DNA of 64,000 bases from JAHWKI01 sp035513575 (GTDB lineage: Bacteria > Gemmatimonadota > Gemmatimonadetes > Longimicrobiales > RSA9): positions 62,001 to 126,000 of the forward strand of contig DATKBW010000134.1 in the NCBI GenBank assembly GCA_035513575.1. Reading direction: 5' to 3'. The translations under genes were made by a program, and so were the position numbers. Shown here one piece after another: positions 9,093 through 17,279 of this stretch (positions within the stretch are counted from its first letter, which is position 1; each line of letters begins with the position of its first letter). Below the pieces are notes generated by a model, which saw only the letters and a list, made by a program, of their open reading frames with translations, had not been told where the DNA came from and searched no databases.

Positions 9093-9114
9093 GAGGAGCG
9101 GGCGAACGCCGGCT

Positions 9115-9144
9115 TTGACAGCCGGCGCCCCGGCGGCCTACATT
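9115..9144 (+). promoter_or_regulatory. Sigma-70-type promoter before kdsB
   Basis: TTGACA at 9115-9120 (perfect -35), an 18-bp spacer, then TACATT at 9139-9144 (4/6 to the -10 consensus). It lies in the 80-bp gap between the barrel gene and kdsB and would start transcription near 9151, about 20 bases before the GTG at 9173. It probably drives the long kdsB-to-rpoN operon. The 18-bp spacing is shared with promoters at 54835-54864 and 52439-52468. Confidence 0.7.
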
Positions 9145-9172
9145 CGCCGGTGTCCGCGCACCCCACCTCACC

Positions 9173-9955
9173 GTGAGCGCCGTCCTCGGCGTCATCCCGG
9201 CCCGCCTCGGGTCGGAGCGGCTCCCCCGCAAGCCCCTGCGCCCCATCGCCGGCCGTCCCCTCATCGAATGGGTGTGGCGCCGCGCGCGCGAGGTCGCCGC
9301 GACGGACCGCCTGGTGGTGGCCACCGACGCCACGGAGGTGCTGGCGGCATGCGAGCGGTTCGGCGCGGAGGCGGTCCTGACCTCCGCGGACCATCGATCG
9401 GGTACCGACCGCGTGGCCGAAGTCGCTGCCCTGCCGTCGTTTGGAGGGTTCGATGTAATCCTCAACATCCAGGGGGATGAGCCGTTCGTGAGCCGCGACG
9501 CGGTGACGGGCGCGGTGGGCATGGTGGCGGAGGGCTGGGACGTCGGGACCGTCGCGGCGCCGCTGGGGGCGACGGAGGCGCTCGGGGATCCCGACATCGT
9601 CAAGGTGGTGCGGAACGACCGGGGCGGTGCGCTGTACTTCTCCCGGGCTCCGATCCCCCATCTGCGGGGCGGGGAGCCGGGGCCGGCGGACCTCGCATCG
9701 GGGTTCTGGCTGCGGCATATTGGCATCTACGCCTTCACCCCCGGGGCGTTGCGTCGCTGGGTCGCGCTGCCGGAGGGCCGGCTGGAGCGGATCGAGCGCC
9801 TGGAGCAGCTCCGGCCGCTGGCGGCGGGCCTGGGGATCGGGGTGGCCGTCGTGGACGAAGCCGAGGGCGGAATCGACACACCGGAGGATGCGGCGCGGGC
9901 CGAGGCGCGGCTGCGGCGCCAGGCAGAGACCATGGAGGGGGAAACGGGCGCATGA
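9173..9955 (+). CDS. kdsB: CMP-Kdo synthetase
   Basis: KdsB activates Kdo with CTP for lipid A-core assembly. The 260-residue protein opens with the nucleotidyltransferase signature IPARLGSERLPRKPL and contains NIQGDEPFV, YFSRAPIPHLR and GIDTPEDAARAEARL. The GTG at 9173 follows the promoter at 9115-9144. It starts an operon that contains every other soluble Kdo-synthesis enzyme, and the gene for CTP synthase, its substrate supplier, follows directly (ATGA overlap). Confidence 0.95.
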   Translation: MSAVLGVIPARLGSERLPRKPLRPIAGRPLIEWVWRRAREVAATDRLVVATDATEVLAACERFGAEAVLTSADHRSGTDRVAEVAALPSFGGFDVILNIQGDEPFVSRDAVTGAVGMVAEGWDVGTVAAPLGATEALGDPDIVKVVRNDRGGALYFSRAPIPHLRGGEPGPADLASGFWLRHIGIYAFTPGALRRWVALPEGRLERIERLEQLRPLAAGLGIGVAVVDEAEGGIDTPEDAARAEARLRRQAETMEGETGA

Positions 9956-11628
9956 GTGAACAGAATCGTCAGCCGACGAAATACATCTTCATCACCGGCG
10001 GCGTGGTCTCTTCCCTCGGGAAAGGCATCGCCGCCGCTTCGCTGGGCCGGCTGCTCGCGGAGCGCGGGCTCCGGGTGACGATCCAGAAGTTCGACCCGTA
10101 CATCAACGTGGACCCGGGGACGCTCTCGCCGTACCAGCACGGCGAGGTGTTCGTGACGGATGACGGCGCGGAGACGGACCTGGACCTGGGCCATTACGAG
10201 CGCTTCGTCGACGAGTCGCTCTCGCAGGCCAACAACATCACCACCGGGCGGATCTACCGGGACGTGATCACCAAGGAGCGCCGGGGGGACTTCCTCGGCG
10301 CCACGGTGCAGGTGATCCCGCACATCACGGACGAGATCAAGACGGCGATCCGGCGGCTCGCGCCCAACCACGACGTGGTGATCACCGAGATCGGCGGGAC
10401 GGTCGGCGACATGGAGTCGCTGCCGTTCCTGGAGGCGATCCGCCAGTTCCGCCAGGACGTCGGGCGGGAGCACACGCTGTTCATCCACCTCACCCTGATC
10501 CCGTTCATCGCGGCGGCCGGCGAGCTGAAGACGAAGCCGACGCAGCACTCCGTCCGGGAGCTGATGGAGATCGGGATCCAGCCGGACATCCTGATCTGCC
10601 GGACGGACCGGCCGCTCTCGGATGATCTGCGGCGCAAGATCGCGCTGTTCACCAACGTGGACGTGGCCGGCGTGATCGAGGCACGGGACGTCAGCACGAT
10701 CTACGAGGTGCCGCTCGCCCTGCAGAAGCAGAAGCTGGATCAGATCGCCCTGGAGAAGCTCGCGCTCCACACCGGGGAGGCGGACCTGGGGCCGTGGCGT
10801 GCCATGGTGGACCGGATCCACCACCCGTCCAAAGGCACCGTCCGCATCGCCGTGGTGGGGAAGTACACGGCGCTGGTGGATGCGTACAAGTCCGTGCAGG
10901 AAGCGCTGATCCACGGAGGCATCTCCAACGACGTGGGCGTCTCCGTCGACTGGCTGTCGAGCGAGGACTTCGAGAACGGCGAGTCGCTGGACTGGATGAG
11001 CGACTACCACGGCCTGCTGATCCCGGGGGGGTTCGGCGAGCGCGGGATCGAGGGGATGCTCCGGGTCATCGAATGGGCGCGCACGCGGGACCTCCCCTTC
11101 TTCGGCATCTGCCTGGGCCTCCAGTGCGCGGTCATCGAGTACGCGCGGAACGTCTGCGGCCTCACGCAGTCGCATTCGGTGGAGTTCCTGACGGAGGTGA
11201 CGGACCCGGTCATCTGCCTCATGGACTCCCAGCGGCAGATCACGGACATGGGGGGGACCATGCGACTCGGCGCCTACCCCTGCCGGATCAGGGACGGGTC
11301 CCGGGCCCACGAGGCCTACGGCACGACCGATGTCAGCGAGCGCCACCGCCACCGCTACGAGGTCAACAACAACTACCGCGAGGTGCTGGCGGAGCACGGG
11401 CTCGTGTTCAGCGGGCTCTCGCCGGACGGGAACCTCGTGGAGATCCTCGAGCTCCCCGACCACCCGTGGTTCCTGGGGTGCCAGTTCCACCCGGAGCTGA
11501 AGTCCCGCCCCATGCGGCCCCACCCGCTCTTCGCGGCGTTCATCGCCGCCGCCCGGGAACGCCGCGACCGCGCCGGCTCCGCAGGCCCGGTCCGGACGGA
11601 ATCCCGGCCCGTGTCCAGCCGCGTCTGA
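9952..11628 (+). CDS. pyrG: CTP synthase
   Basis: PyrG makes CTP from UTP, ATP and glutamine. The 558-residue protein has the N-terminal synthetase domain (ITGGVVSSLGKGI at 14-26, KFDPYINVDPGT, EIGGTVGD) and a C-terminal glutaminase domain with nucleophile Cys387 in GICLGLQ and the FHPE pair near residue 510. A poorly conserved tail of about 20 residues ends the protein. Its place between kdsB and kdsA fits the CTP need of CMP-Kdo synthesis, an arrangement known in other bacteria. Confidence 0.97.
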   Translation: MSEQNRQPTKYIFITGGVVSSLGKGIAAASLGRLLAERGLRVTIQKFDPYINVDPGTLSPYQHGEVFVTDDGAETDLDLGHYERFVDESLSQANNITTGRIYRDVITKERRGDFLGATVQVIPHITDEIKTAIRRLAPNHDVVITEIGGTVGDMESLPFLEAIRQFRQDVGREHTLFIHLTLIPFIAAAGELKTKPTQHSVRELMEIGIQPDILICRTDRPLSDDLRRKIALFTNVDVAGVIEARDVSTIYEVPLALQKQKLDQIALEKLALHTGEADLGPWRAMVDRIHHPSKGTVRIAVVGKYTALVDAYKSVQEALIHGGISNDVGVSVDWLSSEDFENGESLDWMSDYHGLLIPGGFGERGIEGMLRVIEWARTRDLPFFGICLGLQCAVIEYARNVCGLTQSHSVEFLTEVTDPVICLMDSQRQITDMGGTMRLGAYPCRIRDGSRAHEAYGTTDVSERHRHRYEVNNNYREVLAEHGLVFSGLSPDGNLVEILELPDHPWFLGCQFHPELKSRPMRPHPLFAAFIAAARERRDRAGSAGPVRTESRPVSSRV

Positions 11629-12503
11629 TGCCCGGTCCCACCTCGCGGCGGGAGGGGCTCGACGCCCTGTTCACGGAGGACGGCCCGTTCTTCGTGATCG
11701 CCGGCCCGTGCCTCCTCGAGGACGACGACCTCAACCTCCGCGTGGCGGACGCGCTCGCTCGCATCGCGGCGGACCTGGACCTCCCGCTCATCTTCAAGGC
11801 GTCCTTCGACAAGGCGAACCGTAGCCGCGGCGCCTCCCCCCGCGGCCCGGGGCTCGACGACGGGCTCGAGCGTCTGCGGCGCGTCCGCGACGCGAGCGGC
11901 CTGCCCGTGCTCACCGACATCCACGAGCCGGAGCACGCACACGCCGCCGCCCAGGCGTGCGACGTCCTCCAGATCCCCGCCTTCCTCTGCCGGCAGACCG
12001 ACCTCCTGCGGGCCGCCGGGGCGACCGGGAGACCGGTCAACGTGAAGAAAGGACAGTGGATGGCGCCGGAGGAGATGCGGGGCGCCGCGGGCAAGGTGCG
12101 GGAAGCACGGCCGGCCGGCGACGCGACCGGCGGGGTGGCGGTCACCGAGCGCGGGACCTTCTACGGCTACGGGGACCTCGTGGTGGACATGCGCTCGTTC
12201 CTCCGGATGCGGCGGGCCGCGGCGGCGCCCGTGGTCTTCGACGGGACCCACTCCGTCCAGCGCCCGGGGCTCGGCGCCGGCGTGAGCGGTGGCGACCCCG
12301 AGTTCATCCTCCCCCTGGTCCGTGCCGCCGTCGCGGCGGGGGCGGACGCGCTGTTCCTGGAGGTCCACCCCGCGCCGGAGCGGGCGCCCTCCGACAGCAC
12401 CAACATGCTCCGCCTGGACGCGTTCCGTCCGCTGCTGGAGCAGGTCCTGGCGCTGCGGCAGGTGTTGGCCGCCCCGCAGGCCGGAGCCGCGGCCCGTGGC
12501 TGA
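11628..12503 (+). CDS. kdsA: Kdo-8-phosphate synthase, metal-dependent type
   Basis: KdsA condenses phosphoenolpyruvate with arabinose 5-phosphate. The 291-residue protein starts at ATG 11628, sharing one base with the pyrG stop. VIAGPCLLED places a Cys at position 28, where metal-independent enzymes have Asn. His208, Glu245 and Asp256 match the other metal ligands of the Aquifex enzyme, with identical 37- and 11-residue spacing. This points to the class II, divalent-metal-dependent form. KASFDKANRSR and VNVKKGQWMAP are also conserved. Confidence 0.95.
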   Translation: MPGPTSRREGLDALFTEDGPFFVIAGPCLLEDDDLNLRVADALARIAADLDLPLIFKASFDKANRSRGASPRGPGLDDGLERLRRVRDASGLPVLTDIHEPEHAHAAAQACDVLQIPAFLCRQTDLLRAAGATGRPVNVKKGQWMAPEEMRGAAGKVREARPAGDATGGVAVTERGTFYGYGDLVVDMRSFLRMRRAAAAPVVFDGTHSVQRPGLGAGVSGGDPEFILPLVRAAVAAGADALFLEVHPAPERAPSDSTNMLRLDAFRPLLEQVLALRQVLAAPQAGAAARG

Positions 12504-13080
12504 GGGGATCCCCCGGGAGCTCGCCGGCCGCATCCGGGTCGTCGTGCTGGACGTGGACGGGGTGCTGACGGACAACGGCGTGTATCTCGGGCGCGCCGCC
12601 GGCGGCGAGGCGGTGGAGCTCAAGCGTTTCCACATCATGGACGGCCTCGGCATCAAGATGCTGGAATGGGCCGGGCTCAGGGTGGTCCTGGTGAGCGGGC
12701 GGGCGTCTGGAGCCACGGAGATCCGGGCCAGGGAGCTGGGGGTGGAGTGTCTCCAGGAGGGCTCGCGGAAGGCCCCGGTCGTCGCACGGGTGCTCGCCCG
12801 GGAAGGCGCGGACTGGGGCGAGCTGGCCATGGTCGCCGACGACCTCGCCGACCTCCCCGTCATGCGGCGCGCAGGGCTCCCCGTCGCCGTGGCCAACGCG
12901 GCCCCCGAGATCCGGGCGCAGGCGCGGTGGGTCACGCGGCGAGCCGGCGGAGAGGGCGCGGTGCGGGATTTCGCCGAGGCGCTCCTCCACGCCCGGGGCC
13001 AGTGGGAGCGGCTCGTGGAAGCGTACTGCCGCTCCCGCGAGGAGGGTGGAGATGTCCCCGAGCACCTGGAGGGGCTGTGA
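12496..13080 (+). CDS. kdsC: Kdo-8-phosphate phosphatase (HAD family)
   Basis: KdsC hydrolyses Kdo 8-phosphate to Kdo. It is a small C0-type HAD phosphatase of 194 residues with no cap domain: motif I DVDGVLTD near residues 19-26, VLVSGRAS near 64-71 (motif II) and the ADDLADLPVM motif IV region, where the usual GDD is ADD. KRFHIMDGLGIKML is typical of KdsC. The GTG start overlaps kdsA by 8 bp, and the stop overlaps the kdsD start (GTGA). Confidence 0.92.
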   Translation: MAEGIPRELAGRIRVVVLDVDGVLTDNGVYLGRAAGGEAVELKRFHIMDGLGIKMLEWAGLRVVLVSGRASGATEIRARELGVECLQEGSRKAPVVARVLAREGADWGELAMVADDLADLPVMRRAGLPVAVANAAPEIRAQARWVTRRAGGEGAVRDFAEALLHARGQWERLVEAYCRSREEGGDVPEHLEGL

Positions 13081-14090
13081 GCGGGGAGCGGAGCGCGCTG
13101 GAGATTCCCACGCGGGTCGACGACGCGGCCGAGCTGCTGGAGCGCGCGCGCGCCGTGATCCGCGCCGAAGCCGAGGCCGTGGCGCGGCTGGCGCAGCGTC
13201 TCGACGGGACGTTCCTGGACGCGGTGCGGCTGATGGAGGGGGCCGGAGGCCGCGTGATCGTGAGCGGGGTGGGGAAGAGCGGGATCATCGGTCGGAAGAT
13301 CGCCGCCACCCTCACCTCCACCGGCGCGCCGGCCATGTTCCTCCACCCGGTCGAAGGGCTCCACGGCGATCTCGGGATCGTCGGCCGCGATGACGTCGCG
13401 CTCCTGATCTCGAAGAGCGGCGAGTCCGAAGAGCTCGCCGGGCTCGTGGAATTTCTGAGCCGCTCCGGTGTATCCATGATCGCGATGACGGGGCGCGTGG
13501 AGTCGACGCTGGGACGGGCGGCCCGCGTGGTCCTGGACTGCTCGGTGGAGGAAGAGGCCTGCCCGCTGGACCTGGCGCCCACCACCTCCACCACGGTGGC
13601 GCTCGCCATGGGCGATGCGCTAGCGGTGGCGCTGCTGCTCCGGAAGGGCTTCAGCCGGGAGGATTTCGCCCGGCTCCATCCGGGCGGCGCCCTCGGGCGC
13701 AAGCTGACGCTGCGGGTGCGCGACGTCATGGTCTCCGAGGAGGCACTCCTGCCCACCATCGGGAGGGACGAGCTCATGCGGCGCTGTGTCGTGCTGCTCG
13801 CGGAGATGCGCGGCACCGTCGTCGTCGTGGACGGGCGGCGCCACGTGATCGGCGTGGTGACCGCAGGCGACCTGACCCGTCTCATGGAAAAGAGGGACGA
13901 CGTGCTGGATGTGCCCGTGAGGGACGTAATGAACGAGAACCCGAAAGTCATCGATCCCGACACCCTCGCCGCCGCCGCGGTCTTCCAGATGGAGACCCAC
14001 GGCATCATGGCGCTCCCGGTGGTGGACCCGGACGGGCGTCTGCGCGGCATCGTGCACCTCCACGACCTGATGCGGGCGGGGGCGGTATGA
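13077..14090 (+). CDS. kdsD: Arabinose-5-phosphate isomerase
   Basis: KdsD interconverts ribulose 5-phosphate and arabinose 5-phosphate, the substrate of KdsA. The 337-residue protein has an N-terminal SIS sugar-isomerase domain (GVGKSGIIGRKIAATLTSTG near 61-80, ISKSGESEELAGL, TTSTTVALAMGDALAVALL) and two C-terminal CBS domains (~215-335) joined after HPGGALGRKL. This is the full-length two-domain architecture. The GTG at 13077 overlaps the kdsC stop, and the gene overlaps lptC by 4 bp. Confidence 0.95.
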   Translation: MSGERSALEIPTRVDDAAELLERARAVIRAEAEAVARLAQRLDGTFLDAVRLMEGAGGRVIVSGVGKSGIIGRKIAATLTSTGAPAMFLHPVEGLHGDLGIVGRDDVALLISKSGESEELAGLVEFLSRSGVSMIAMTGRVESTLGRAARVVLDCSVEEEACPLDLAPTTSTTVALAMGDALAVALLLRKGFSREDFARLHPGGALGRKLTLRVRDVMVSEEALLPTIGRDELMRRCVVLLAEMRGTVVVVDGRRHVIGVVTAGDLTRLMEKRDDVLDVPVRDVMNENPKVIDPDTLAAAAVFQMETHGIMALPVVDPDGRLRGIVHLHDLMRAGAV

Positions 14091-14623
14091 GGCCGGCGCG
14101 CTGGATCCTCGCCGCGGCGCTGCTCACCGCGACCGCCTGCGGGCGCGAGGAGGGCCCCGTCTCCGGCCGGGATTTCCAGGACCTCCCGGCGGACCAGGTG
14201 ATGTTCGACGCGGGACACGACATCAGGGACATGGGCACGCTGCGGGCCCGCCTCCACGCCGACACCGCGTACGTGTTCGAGGACTCGGCACGGACGCTCT
14301 GGCGCCCCGTGGACCTCAAGCTGTACGACGCCGACGGCGCCCAGACGGCCCATCTGACGTCGCTGGAGGGGACGCTCGACATGCGGACCAACCGGATGGT
14401 GGCCCGGGGGAGCGTCGTGCTGGTCACCACCGAGGGCCACCGCCGGATCCTGACGGAGGAGCTCCATTACGACCCGTCCACCGGGCGGATCTGGAGCGAC
14501 GTCCCCACCGTCGTGTTCGAGGACGAGACGCGCCTCGAAGGGCAGGGGTTCTCGTCCGATGAAGACATGCGCAACATCGAGGTCTTCAAGGGCACGGGCG
14601 AAAACATCCGCATCGAGTTCTGA
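14087..14623 (+). CDS. lptC: LptC-like LPS export lipoprotein
   Basis: A 178-residue protein with a lipoprotein signal ending LLTATAC (Cys18). The rest is a single LptC/OstA-like beta-jellyroll region: DLKLYDADGAQTAHLTSLEGTLD, RMVARGSVVLVTTEGHRRILTEEL and TRLEGQGFSSD resemble the repeated strands of LptC. E. coli LptC is a bitopic inner-membrane protein; the lipobox here suggests lipid anchoring instead, as in some other phyla. Position between kdsD and lptA-lptB is the conserved order. Family assignment rests on pattern and context. Confidence 0.85.
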   Translation: MRPARWILAAALLTATACGREEGPVSGRDFQDLPADQVMFDAGHDIRDMGTLRARLHADTAYVFEDSARTLWRPVDLKLYDADGAQTAHLTSLEGTLDMRTNRMVARGSVVLVTTEGHRRILTEELHYDPSTGRIWSDVPTVVFEDETRLEGQGFSSDEDMRNIEVFKGTGENIRIEF

Positions 14624-14625
14624 CC

Positions 14626-16056
14626 ATGCGGCGATGGGGTGGCTTCGCCTTCGGGACGATCGTGCTTCTGGCGGCCCCGGCGGCGGCCGCCGCGCAGGCG
14701 CGAACGTGCGACCTCATCCAGCCGGCCGACTACCGTCGGATCACCAACGCCCGGGGAGAGAGCGTCTGGTACTTCCGCGACCCCGTCCGTCTCCGCTGCA
14801 CGGGCGATGTCACGCTGGCCGCCGACAGCGCCGTCTACAACCCCATCCAGGCCGCCCTCGAGCTGGTGGGCGCCGTGGCCTACCGCGACAGCACGACCCA
14901 GCTCACCTCACAGTGGGCCAACTACCTCGGCCGGACCGAACAGCTCCTCGCCCGCGGCAACGTGGTGCTGCGAAACCTCGAGGACGGCTCCGTCGTCACC
15001 GGACAGGAGCTCCAGTACCTCCGCCAGTCCCCGGCCCGACGCACCTCCCACGTCGTGATCCGCGGCGGCCGCCCCCGCGCCGTGCTCCGGAACGCTCCGG
15101 CGCCCGCCCCGGGCGGGGCTCCCGCCGTCCCGCCCCGGGGTGACGACGGCGCGGCCCCGCTCGAGGTCACGGCGGACCGGCTGGAGTTCATCGGGGACAC
15201 GCTCTTTCTCGCCCGGGGCCGCGTGGAGCTGGAGCGCGGGGCGACCACCGGCGCGTCCGATTCCGCGCGCTACAGCGAGCCCACCGAGCGGATGACGCTG
15301 CTCGGCCGCGCCCACGTCCGGGACGAGCGGTACCGGCTGGAGGGCCAGCGGATCGACGCGTTCGTGCAGGGGGACGCCCTGCGGGAGGTGCGGGCACAGG
15401 TCCGCACCCGGCTGGTGTCCGAGGAGCTGACGGTGGAATCCGAGCGGCTGCGGATCGGCTTCGTGGCCGGTGCGCTGGAACGCCTCGAGGCCTGGAACCC
15501 GCCCCCGCCCGGGGCGGCCGACACGGCCGGGGCCGGGAGGGAGCGCGCGCTGGCCCTCGCCGAAGGCTTCCGGCTGCGGGCCGATTCCATCGATGCCGTG
15601 GCCGACTCCGGCCGGCTCCGGGAGGTGAGGGCCGTGGGCCGCGGATACGGCGAGCGACCGCTCGACTCCCTGGCCGTGGGGCTCCCCGCCGCGGTGGCCC
15701 GGGACTGGATCCAGGGCGACACCATCATCGGCTACTTCGCCGCCATCCCCGCGGCGGACACCGTGGCGGCGGCGGGGGACTCCACGGAGATCGTGCTCGA
15801 GCGCGTCGTCGTGATCGGCGGGAGCGGACCGGCGCTGTCGCTCTACCGGGTGGACGCGGAACGGGAAGGGGAGCGCGGGGCGATCAACTTCATGAAGGCC
15901 AGGCGGATCATCCTGTTCATGACCGGGGGGGAGGTGGCGCGGGTGGAAGCGGAAGGACCGCTGGACGGCGTGTATCTGGACCCCGTGGGCGGGCGCGGGA
16001 GCGGACCGTCGCCGCCGGCCGTGCGGACCGGCGCGGCCGCGGGGGGAGCGACGTGA
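14626..16056 (+). CDS. lptA: LptA/OstA-like LPS transport protein, enlarged
   Basis: A periplasmic protein of 476 residues with a signal peptide ending near AAAAAQA (residue 25). Residues ~28-150 and ~175-290 each look like an OstA/LptA jellyroll (GDVTLAADSAVYNP, LLARGNVVLRNLEDGSVVTGQELQYL; then EVTADRLEFIGDTLFLARGRVEL, ERMTLLGRAHVRDERYRLEGQRIDAF). A further ~180 residues with similar strand spacing follow. Standard LptA is about 185 residues, so this could span more of the periplasm or be an OstA-like protein with another role. It sits directly between lptC and lptB. Confidence 0.8.
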   Translation: MRRWGGFAFGTIVLLAAPAAAAAQARTCDLIQPADYRRITNARGESVWYFRDPVRLRCTGDVTLAADSAVYNPIQAALELVGAVAYRDSTTQLTSQWANYLGRTEQLLARGNVVLRNLEDGSVVTGQELQYLRQSPARRTSHVVIRGGRPRAVLRNAPAPAPGGAPAVPPRGDDGAAPLEVTADRLEFIGDTLFLARGRVELERGATTGASDSARYSEPTERMTLLGRAHVRDERYRLEGQRIDAFVQGDALREVRAQVRTRLVSEELTVESERLRIGFVAGALERLEAWNPPPPGAADTAGAGRERALALAEGFRLRADSIDAVADSGRLREVRAVGRGYGERPLDSLAVGLPAAVARDWIQGDTIIGYFAAIPAADTVAAAGDSTEIVLERVVVIGGSGPALSLYRVDAEREGERGAINFMKARRIILFMTGGEVARVEAEGPLDGVYLDPVGGRGSGPSPPAVRTGAAAGGAT

Positions 16057-17279
16057 TGAGCGGCGCCGAGCGCATCCGGCGCTTCATCGCCGACATCCCG
16101 CGGCACGACGGCTCCGTCGCCCTCGCCGTGCTGGAGCTGCTGCGGGTCGCGGACGATGGGGGCGTGGCCGAGCGGAGCGACTGGGTGACCGCCGTGCGCA
16201 CGGCGCAGGCCCGCTTCTTCCCCGACCGCGCCGTGATCGGCCCCGGCTCGACGGATGAGACCGATTCCTCCCAGCAGGTCGCCCGCTACCTCGGCGATCA
16301 TGTCCTCTCCCGCACCGCCCAGGCGGACATCGCCAGCGCGGAGCCCGAGGGCGCCGACGCGTGGCAGCGGGTGCGGATTGATCACGGCATCTGGCACGAC
16401 GTGGCGCTCGTCCGCGAGGCGTTCGTGGCCGACCTGGAGGAAACGGTACGGATCTTGTTGGGAGAGGACGGTCGCCAGCCCGTCCAGGCCCGGCCCGAAG
16501 ATGCCCCGCGCCGCCGGACGGACAGCACCCTGAGGGCCGAGTCCCTCGTGAAGGTCTACCGCAAGCGCAAGGTCGTAAACGAGGTCACCATCAAGGTTTC
16601 ACAGGGGGAGATCGTGGGCCTCCTGGGGCCGAACGGGGCGGGGAAGACCACCACCTTCTACATGATGGTGGGGCTGATCCGGCCGGACCGGGGGCGGGTC
16701 TTCCTGGACGACCGGGAGCTGACGGAAACGCCGATGTACAGGCGGGCCCAGGTGGGCGTCGGGTACCTGGCGCAGGAACCCTCGATCTTCCGGAAGCTCA
16801 CGGTGGAGGACAACATCCTGGCCATCCTGGAGACCATGGGGCTGCCCAGGAAGGAACGGCTGGCGCGGCTGGAGCGGCTGCTGGGCGAGCTCGGGCTCAA
16901 GCCGCTGCGGAAGTCGAAGGCCTATTCGCTCTCGGGCGGCGAGCGCCGCCGCCTGGAGATCACGCGGGCCCTCGTGAGCCGGCCCAAGTTCATGCTCCTG
17001 GACGAGCCCTTCGCGGGGGTCGACCCGATCGCGGTCCACGATATCCAGCAGATCGTGGCCGACCTGAGGCACCGCGGGATCGGTGTGATCATCAGTGATC
17101 ACAACGTGGAGCAGACGTTGGAGATCGTGGACCGGGCCTATATCATGTACGATGGCCGTGTGCGGGTCTCCGGCACCGTGGCCGAGCTGGTCTGGAACGA
17201 CGATGTGGCGGAAATCTATTTCGGCCCGACACTGACGGGCCGGATGCGAGGACGATATCTCAAGCCGGAGATGGTATGA
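16056..17279 (+). CDS. lptB: LPS export ABC ATPase LptB with unusual N-terminal domain
   Basis: The C-terminal ~245 residues are a normal LptB that powers LPS extraction by LptFG. Counting from the GTG at 16053, Walker A GPNGAGKTT is at 192-200, the signature LSGGERRRLE at 293-302, Walker B MLLDEP with Asp317/Glu318, and the switch His in ISDHN. About 155 residues precede it; these are absent from E. coli LptB (241 aa) and unknown to me. The extension is continuous coding sequence with no internal stop and includes a likely helical first part (IRRFIADIPRHDGSVALAVLELLRV). Start may be GTG 16053 or ATG 16056, both overlapping the lptA stop. Confidence 0.9.
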   Translation: MSGAERIRRFIADIPRHDGSVALAVLELLRVADDGGVAERSDWVTAVRTAQARFFPDRAVIGPGSTDETDSSQQVARYLGDHVLSRTAQADIASAEPEGADAWQRVRIDHGIWHDVALVREAFVADLEETVRILLGEDGRQPVQARPEDAPRRRTDSTLRAESLVKVYRKRKVVNEVTIKVSQGEIVGLLGPNGAGKTTTFYMMVGLIRPDRGRVFLDDRELTETPMYRRAQVGVGYLAQEPSIFRKLTVEDNILAILETMGLPRKERLARLERLLGELGLKPLRKSKAYSLSGGERRRLEITRALVSRPKFMLLDEPFAGVDPIAVHDIQQIVADLRHRGIGVIISDHNVEQTLEIVDRAYIMYDGRVRVSGTVAELVWNDDVAEIYFGPTLTGRMRGRYLKPEMV

